Below are positions 56,756 to 64,000 of a stretch of DNA of 64,000 bases, in pieces. Each line of letters starts with the position of its first letter. The first letter of the stretch is position 1. The stretch is from positions 1,364,001 to 1,428,000 of the forward strand of contig NC_060112.1 of the NCBI RefSeq assembly GCF_021155765.1, written 5' to 3'. The DNA comes from Diprion similis (Eukaryota; Arthropoda; Insecta; Hymenoptera; Diprionidae). Position numbers and translations under genes: made by a program. The notes beneath the pieces were generated by a model. It was not told where the DNA came from and made no database searches. It saw nothing but the letters and a program-made list of their open reading frames with translations.

Positions 56756-56854
56756 GATTAAAATATCGGAGAAGACCAAGCTATACACACGTACCTTCGA
56801 TGGAGTTGAGGGTAGCGCTGATCTCGCTGGCTTTGTTGACGTTCGTCGGCCAAG
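56756..56854 (+). CDS. First coding exon of a putative secreted/membrane protein (partial)
   Basis: An ATG at 56800 opens MELRVALISLALLTFVGQG, a textbook signal peptide (short basic start, hydrophobic core, small residues at the cut). It ends at a donor CAAG|GTAATT at 56854/56855. An acceptor TTTTCAG at 56749-56755 supports an exon start at 56756. No further exon could be found before 64000, so the rest lies beyond the window or in exons too short to see. A competing reading also exists: an upstream ATG at 56486 (MASRQIAKKLGMVQ...) splices in phase into this exon in another frame and stays open. I favour the signal peptide. The gene cannot be identified. Confidence 0.5.
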
Positions 56855-57976
56855 GTAATTCCATCGCTGGATCAAATTTAATATGTTCAACGTACGTTTA
56901 TTCCATTGCAGCGTTCGAATTTTGTCTAAAATTCGCGCTAATTAAGTCGATTCGCTAATCATCAATCAAATCGCTCCCCACTTCAACTGTTTTCTCCTAT
57001 TTTATTGTCGATTATAAATAAAAATACAATTACAAATAAAACTTCTGATTACTCCTAGCGTAATCTAGGATCTCGAGATTTTATTATCTTATTTCGTAAC
57101 AATCTTGTGTAACAGGGATGAAAAAAACGGCAAATAGAACGTTCGAATATCAGTTTACAAACAAAAATTGTATATATACAGTATCTACGCATGCATACAT
57201 ACGGTTTCGCATGTACATACATACAACTTGCGTGTCGATTTACGCAACGCGAATTTGTCTTGGGTATAATCACCTAGTGTAAATTTACCTGATGATACAA
57301 CGCGCATGAATTGATTGTATTTTCTGCTCAAAGATCGGCTAGAGAGAGAATCTTCTAACTGTCAATATATTCATTTTTTTCTCAAATACTCGGTGTGAAG
57401 CGTTCTTGTTGCATATGTGTGTGTATTTCTCTTGTTTGACATACAACTGCCTCAAATTTCACGTTCTCGATATCTACATACATACATACATGCTTAGGCA
57501 TGAATTTCCATACATGCAGTCTTGTTTGCCCGGGTAAATATTTACCGTAAGACTACACGGAGCACGGAGAGGAGAAGATACACATACAGGTGTAATAAGC
57601 CTCGCGAGGATCCCTGAAAATATCTTCTACAGACTTCTCTACCAGTCGACGCTCGTTTTCACCCCGACATACCTGCAGAAGTTTTCCATTATTATGGCAT
57701 CTAATGTTCACCGTTTAAAATGACCAATTAAAACGTGGAATCTTCGAGTCGTTATCATCATATTGTGTGTCCTCAAGCTAGAACCTGTTCAAATTTCGAA
57801 TCAATGCAAATATCAGGAAAGTACAAAGAGAGAATGATGCAGATAAACCAGGATCATCGCTTTCGCGCAGATTCGTGAAACAGAAGAAGGGAGAGGGTGG
57901 GTCGTTCGGGGGTTATAGCAGTATAAACTGCACGTATATATAGGGGCGTGAGTGAGCTGAAAGAGGGAGGGAGAGC

Positions 57977-58003
57977 GAGAGAGAGAGAGAGAGAGAGAGA
58001 GAA
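57977..58003. repeat. (AG)n microsatellite
   Basis: About 27 bases of uninterrupted AG. Confidence 0.95.
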
Positions 58004-59568
58004 GTTATCAAGTTGCGTATAGGCCGAAGAGGCGGGCGGGGGAGGACTCGTGCAGGGTTGCCAATCGCCCGGCACTCTTTTATTCTTCTCGTTGCACCCT
58101 CGTTGCGAATACGTTGGGAATTGCTAGTATACTGTAATTTTTATCCCCCCCCCAGAGTTCAAGTCTATTTGGGGATAAAAATTGTCATCATCGTCGTCGT
58201 TGCGTCTCCATTGTGCGCCAATAGAGAAATAATTGCCTCGCTTTAATAAGAAGATTTGCCCCGTCGGGTCGGGAGGAAAGAGAGAGATCAACTACGGCAA
58301 TAATCCGACTCTCTCGAGCTGTTCTACCGTCGTCGACTGTGACAAATCGAGATATACAATATTATTCTAACGATAAATGAGAAATGAGAGAAATTTAATG
58401 AGGATTCTTATCGCGATGAACCGTTAGATTATGCGAATTTATGATTTTTAGCGTGTTGTATAATAAAATTGTAAGGCGGTGCACTGTTTTTCTCGATTTC
58501 TTGTGAGAATCATGTTCGTAGCCATCAAGCTCGTCTTCTTTTTTTTTTATTGTGCCCCTTTTAGTCTTACATCGCACTAGGTATACGGGTTGTTCTTGCT
58601 GTGTATGGCTGTGTATTAGTAGAATCCGCACTCTCACAAAACAACAACAACGCAACCCGCCAGGTGTACGAAAACAGTCGAGAGATGGTCGAGCGTAGTA
58701 AATAATAATAAGGTATATGGTATATGTATAGCGGCGGTTGAAGGTTTTAAATTTCATCCTTCATGTCCGCTTTCTTGGTTGCCGGAGAAGAGGGAGAACA
58801 AGAAGAAGGAAAGGCGATCTAGTTACTGCGGGGTTGACAATTTAATTACACGTAGCGTCTATATTACCCAAATGAAACGCTGATCCGACGGGCGGAGTGT
58901 CGAAGGGATTATGATTTTACAAATTTTTCACACGCCTCATGATTAATGAATTATTAACGCGCGTTCTCTTGCGTTTTAACTCTTTTAATCACACATTGTT
59001 CTGAAACAACTTTTATAAGAATATACTTCCCCTGAAGTTCTCAGGATTGCTGCTAACAAATCTAAAATTACATTTTGAACATTGATGACGGCGGATCCAA
59101 CACGGTCAAGGAAATCATCTAATTGTAAATCTAGATCCAATATCGTAGACAAACGGCTTTTCGGGGTCACTGTTCACGAATCTGAGATCAGATTTTGAAA
59201 ATTCAAGATGGCTGATCCAATATGGAGAACATAAGTTTGGAAAATTAATTAAACTTCGATAAATATCTCAGTGCAGGAGTTTTTTGGGTCGCTTATGACG
59301 AGAATCCGAATGATCAAAATTGAAAATAATAGATCCAGTAGTTGACACGATTTTTCAAAATTTATCCAGTCCATGTCCTGAATTTAGAAAATTACGCATT
59401 CCATATTAGGTCTGCCGTTGTGAATTATCGAAATCTGTCTTCAGATTCATAAGTAGCGTCCCCAAAACCCCAATTAACAATTTTTGGTCCAAGTTCGTTC
59501 AAATTTCAACCTCTAGTCCGCCATATTGGATGCGCCATCTTGACTTTTGACAATTTAACCTCAGATTA

Positions 59569-59854
59569 TGGAGGGTAGAGAGGGGAGGCTCAACCCGGAG
59601 CTACACGTGATGCCAAAACTCGAGAAAATAGTAACTCCTCTTTTCGCCGCTAAGTGGCGCCCACAACGCTGTTTCTCGATGTATATATGTATATGAAAGA
59701 ACACAGTGTTACCTCCACTTCGAATTACAAACCTGAGAATAATCTGCGCCAGCGCTGCTGTCGACAAGAATTAGAACTATTATTTGCCGAAATTTCAGCC
59801 GCAGCTGGCTTCGTATAAGAGGCGCCGAGTTGAGCCTCCTGCTCTCTACCCTCC
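59569..59854. mobile_element. MITE with GGAGGGTAGAGAG ends
   Basis: Left end GGAGGGTAGAGAGGGGAGGC and right end, the near-complement finishing CTCTACCCTCC, pair over ~28 bases with three or four mismatches. Length ~286 bp. No protein-coding capacity is evident. Confidence 0.65.
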
Positions 59855-60598
59855 GTACTTCAGATCATGATTCAATGACCCCGAAAACATATAATTGATC
59901 TATCTTTAGTATACTTTGAAGGGAAATTATTCAGCAAATGAATCATTTCTGCAATTTTAATGAACTTTTCAATCAATTTATTTAAAGCAATAACAATATG
60001 TATGTACAATACAATATATCGGCATACTTACTTTTGAGTTTTTAAGACATATTAGAATAGTCTCAGAAATAGCAATCTCATCAACTTAGAAAAAGTTTAC
60101 TCAATATTTTGAAAATGCATATGAAATAGGTGGTAAGAATACCTGGTACTATGACTCAAAGGGTTAATTAAACACCGCACACCGCATTATATTATATTAG
60201 ACGGGAATATTACATATTTAAATGTATGTGTTACGCAGTATATACGTACAATGAACGTGTAGGAGAGAATAGGAATTTAGTAAAAGTATAAAAACTTCTT
60301 CTCGTCGTCGTCGTCGTCGTTGTCGTGCTGCTCGTGGTTTACAGACCGTGACGCTAAGATTGCTGCTGCTTGCACTAGAATATCTAAGGAAGGTGGCTTT
60401 TGCACGTTGTACAGGAATCTCTAACCACCGCTAGAAACTGGAAGCAAGAAAGAGGACAGATTTTCTGATCGAAATTGCATGTGTCGATCTCTGCAGATTC
60501 ATTCTACACGATTATACATAGTTATAATTATATTCCGTCGATAACATCAATTCAACCCAGAAGTTAAAGAAAAAAAGAAGGTGACAAAAACGCAAATA

Positions 60599-61721
60599 CA
60601 CTCGCGGAAAAAAATAAACCCCCACTCGCACCCCCGCACCGGGTTTTTGGTTGAGAAAAGCTCCGACTTTAAAAAGTGGAAAGTTGAATCAAAAACGATT
60701 TTTAAGCTGAAAATCTTGGCTTCAAGCTCCATTTCCCATATTTAGTCTATACGCATTTTTCTTGAGAGTAATCTTATTTTTGACCATTTGCCTGTTTGTA
60801 AACTATAGTGTACGATCTTGATTTTCGTTTTTTACGATTTTCTTGAGGTATAATACTGCATATTAAATAATTGTCAAGAACATGAAATAGAAAATGGTTC
60901 TTTTGAAATTATGTCTGTGATTTTTTTCACCCCAAGTTATCCAATATCAAAAGAAATAGTGTCCGAAAAACTTTGATCCTATCGTAACAAGTGAAAAAAC
61001 TATTGTATAGAAATTAACAAAAAGGAAATTGAGCCTCGATACGTAGCCTCTTTGAATCTTTAAAAAACCATCCACAACATCACTGGCAAACTTGAAAACT
61101 TTCCAAAGATGATCCTTAAAATTTAGTGATCGAACATCAAACTCTACCGCGACACAGCTTCCGTAAAAATACCTAGTGATCATGTTTTGAAGAATAGAGA
61201 TTTCCCTTTGAAATCCTGAATTTTAATTTTCAAAAAAGATATTGTAGTTCACTTATATTGTAGCACTCTTATCTCCGATTCAGCATTACTCAAGTTTTTT
61301 TTTTTTTACATTTTATCTGGGATCAAAGTTTTTCGAATATGATATTGAATAACTTTGCAAGAACAAATGTGAGACAAAATTAAAAAAAAAAAAAAATCCG
61401 TTTCGAAGGGAAAATTCCAAGCTACAAAATTGCCATCTTTAAAATCTATCAAAAAATTCTGCTCATCGCGTATGAGCGCGCCAAGTCGAAGGTTCACCTT
61501 ATAAATTTGATATAAGCGACGTAAACGTAGAATTACTCGAGAAAAAATTTGTATAAATTAAATCTGGAAAATGGAATTTGAAGTCAAGATTTTCAGCTCC
61601 TGAATCGTTTTCGTTTCAAGTTTCTACTTGCAATGGACGCAAAGTTACAGCGGTTCAAAGTTGGACCTTTTTCGGTCAAAATCCCGGCAGGGGGGGGGGG
61701 GCTGCTAATTTTTCTCGCCAG
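60599..61721. mobile_element. Long inverted-repeat element, ~1.1 kb
   Basis: Outer arms, about 60599-60740 and 61565-61721, are diverged reverse complements (CTGAAAATCTTGGCTTCAA pairs with its complement near 61580-61600). Inner segments also pair, for example CCGAAAAACTTTGATCC at ~60963 with GGGATCAAAGTTTTTCG at ~61320. The right arm has a 12-base G run. No transposase seen. Confidence 0.65.
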
Positions 61722-62552
61722 TCTATAGATGTGTATGTACGCACGTTTTGAAAAGAGACAAACATTAATCAAGTATTATATCTAATAAGAGTTAATTTGA
61801 AACTCAGTAGCTGCGTATGTAACATTTTATATAAAAGTTAAAACGCTTAGCATACGTATCTTCCTACGCTCCGTAGTAAGTATAGTTCGTTTCAATTATC
61901 AGATTTCTCAATTCCTTATACCGTATACCTATAAGCGCGAGGTTGCCGCGTTCCTTAACTTCTCGGCAGGCAAACGGATTATTTATTATAACCCTGCAAT
62001 AGCAACAACAGCAACGACACGAGCAACAGTAACGTTGTGCATCAATCCGTATACCGCACTCATACTTATGCGATACGTGTCTCTTATAGCTGTTGAGGGG
62101 AAAGTCTCTCCGCGTATACTTCGGTGTACTAAAATGCTTACCAATGTCGATTTATAATTTGCGTGGGCGCTAATGCTTCAGGGTGTGGTCTGCCCGCGAC
62201 TGCTGCTCTTGCGGACGACTCTCTTCGCCTCCTTGTAGCAGCTTTAGGATTTTGTATTCACGATTTTAAACGCTCGCGACATTCGACGGGGGAAAGAGAA
62301 AAAGAGAGACAGAGGAAGACGACGGGTCCTTAACTGATCTTACCTCGGCACGCGATGTAATAGGAGTGGTAGTATAATTGGTGAAGAAAAGTCCAAACGC
62401 ATGAATGAATGGATGAATGAACGAATGAATTATGAATACCCGTCTATACTAGGGTGGTCCAAAAAAATCGAATATTTGTTTCCTTTTTTTCAAACTCACA
62501 CGCTTAATAGTTATAGAAAGAGGAAATAACACGTCTGTTATAATTTGAGCCC

Positions 62553-63361
62553 TTAAGGTGCATATTAAGACTCGTTGTACACTTCGAAAACGCGGGGATG
62601 CAAAACTCCTATACCGCTCAAGCGATCAGAGTGAAACTTGGGCAGTTAATGCTTTATTTTGGCAAAAAGTAGAGCGTCTTTTTACTTTTTCAAAATTTTG
62701 AAAAAAAATTTACAGATTGGTTACCACCCACAGAAATTGGCCAAATTTTCACAGTTACACTTAATTGATTGAACTATCCGGTATGATGCCACTCGGCGGT
62801 GATGAAATACACATTTTGAGCCCAGTTCCATGAGATTTGATGGTGAATTGACGAAATGGCAGCTAATCTGGTTTTCGATGACGAAGAACACCGAAATCTC
62901 ATTTTGGCGACATTTGTTACCGACCTTTCATGCATGCCGGTAATGTCTTACCGACATTACACGCATACATTACCGGCATGCGCGTAATATCGGTAACAAA
63001 TGTCGCCAAAATGAGATTTCGGTGTATTTCCTAATCGAAAACCAGATCAGCTGCCATTTCGTCATTTCACCATCAAATCTCATGGAACTGGGCTCAAAAT
63101 GTGTATTTCATCACCGCCGAGTGGCATCGTCCCGGATAGTTCAATCAATTCAGTGTAGCTGTGAAAATTTGGCCAATTTCTGTGGGTGGTAACCAATCTG
63201 TAAATTTTTTTTCAAAATTTTGGAAAAGTAAAAAGACGCTCCACTTTTTGCCAACAGAAGGCATTAACTGGCCAAGTTTCACTCTGATCTCTTGAGCGGT
63301 ATAGGAGTTTTGCATCCCCGCGTTTTCGAGGTGCACAATGGGTCTTTATATGCACCTTAAT
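62553..63361. mobile_element. Near-perfect ~810 bp palindrome (foldback element)
   Basis: The sequence reads as its own reverse complement, with few mismatches, around a centre near 62957. Landmarks on the left are AAACGCGGGGATGCAAAACT, GTTACCACCCACAGAAATTG and GAGCCCAGTTCCATGAGATT, each with its complement in mirrored position on the right. There is almost no loop: the centre is a GC-richer run with GCCGGTAATGTC and its complement. No coding frame other than mirror-image short ones. Confidence 0.85.
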
Positions 63362-63616
63362 GGTAATATTTGGTGGTTTCTGAACGCAATTTTCCATTCT
63401 CCATTTAAGGGGAGGGTAAGGTTAATTCGATCAAAAAAGAGCATATTTTTAGGAATTTTTTTCAAAAGTATGGTTAATGTATGTACATTTATTTATTAAT
63501 AAAGTATGTAATAAAGTGACATTCTGAAAGTAATTTCTAAAATTTTTATTTAAAAATATGAAGAAATGAGCTGGCGACAGCAACTCTTGTTGGGCGCTTC
63601 AGAAAAATGGTGCTTT

Positions 63617-63943
63617 GCGGTGGACACGAGAACTCATTGGATCATCAAAATTGAAAAAGAATCAATATTATTTTATTAGTTGATAAGTTTTTTAACGTAA
63701 CGCTGTCAAGTCGCTTTTCTTTCTTCACTTTTGGATTTTTAGTAGCGTTTAGAAGTCAAAAACACCAATTTTTGACTAAAAAGTCAGCTATTCTAAAAAT
63801 GACTTAAAATTAAAAATGAGAAAACAAAAAAAATAAAGAAAGAAAAAAACTCGACAGCGTTACCTCGTTGGTAATGTGTAGAAAGATTGTGCAAAGTTTA
63901 AAAAAGATCGGTGCAGTAGATTTCCACTTGCAGTGTCCACCGA
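63617..63943. mobile_element. Small inverted-repeat element near the window end
   Basis: GCGGTGGACAC at 63617 pairs with GTGTCCACCG at 63934-63943, and inside these GTAACGCTGTCAAG pairs with CTCGACAGCGTTAC at 63850-63863. Interior AT-rich. Likely a non-autonomous element; the extent is approximate. Confidence 0.45.
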
Positions 63944-64000
63944 CTTTGAAAACGCAAGCTGTGAAAAAAACGCAAATTTGAAAAATTGAACATCAATAAA

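Larger units (their letters stand above)
56855..64000. other. Long non-coding tract, probable first intron or intergenic
   Basis: Over 7 kb with no recognisable exon. It holds a GA microsatellite at ~57977, inverted-repeat elements from 59.5 kb onward (separate entries) and CGT/CAG-type short repeats near 60303-60330. The GC-richer patch at 58010-58120 has no clear frame. Confidence 0.45.

Noticed and set aside
58395-58757. 120-codon minus-strand frame
   Set aside because: Its composition is low-complexity, and it has no family match or splice context; treated as chance.

Overview
This window is animal nuclear DNA: AT-rich, with protein genes split by short GT-AG introns, long non-coding spacers, microsatellites and many small inverted-repeat transposons. 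The proteins match insect families throughout. Gene content and intron style suggest a hymenopteran, perhaps a sawfly or wasp, but that assignment is inference and no species can be named. Exons were joined by hand from reading frame and GT/AG phase, and in every complete gene the phases close without a frameshift.

Layout. (1) 707-4207 (+): YME1L, the mitochondrial i-AAA protease, 12 coding exons, 743 aa. (2) 9535-14394 (-): an RFX5/RFX7-type winged-helix transcription factor, 6 exons, 1237 aa. (3) 15177-18417 (+): DDX23/Prp28 spliceosomal DEAD-box helicase, 9 exons, 804 aa, divergent from RFX across a 0.8 kb spacer. (4) 19697-23363 (+): mitochondrial delta-1-pyrroline-5-carboxylate dehydrogenase (ALDH4A1 type), 7 exons, 568 aa. 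(5) 23364-35436: a 12 kb gene-free, AT-rich stretch with several inverted-repeat elements, including a ~970 bp foldback with three tandem hairpins at its apex. (6) 35437-41269 (-): boule, the DAZ-family RNA-binding protein, with a very long low-complexity C-terminal tail and a probable stop-containing alternative exon. (7) 42093-42959: a non-autonomous terminal-inverted-repeat element carrying a decayed two-part THAP zinc-finger sequence. (8) 44355-45795 (-): a small three-exon paraxis/scleraxis (TCF15-like) bHLH gene whose exons are short and easily missed. (9) 47575-54148 (-): Grunge/Atrophin (RERE-like) corepressor, 7 coding exons, 1477 aa, with 5' non-coding exons probably reaching ~55.8 kb. 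(10) 56756-56854 (+): what looks like the first coding exon (signal peptide) of a secreted or membrane protein whose other exons I cannot find. (11) 56855-64000: probably its first intron or intergenic DNA, with three or four more inverted-repeat elements and an ~810 bp near-perfect palindrome.

The genes do not form a pathway. They are a typical metazoan mix: mitochondrial quality control and proline catabolism (YME1L, P5CDH), splicing (DDX23), transcriptional control (RFX, TCF15-like, Gug) and germline translation control (boule). The most unusual material is the THAP-bearing element, the foldback with its hairpin array, and the boule exon/tail architecture.
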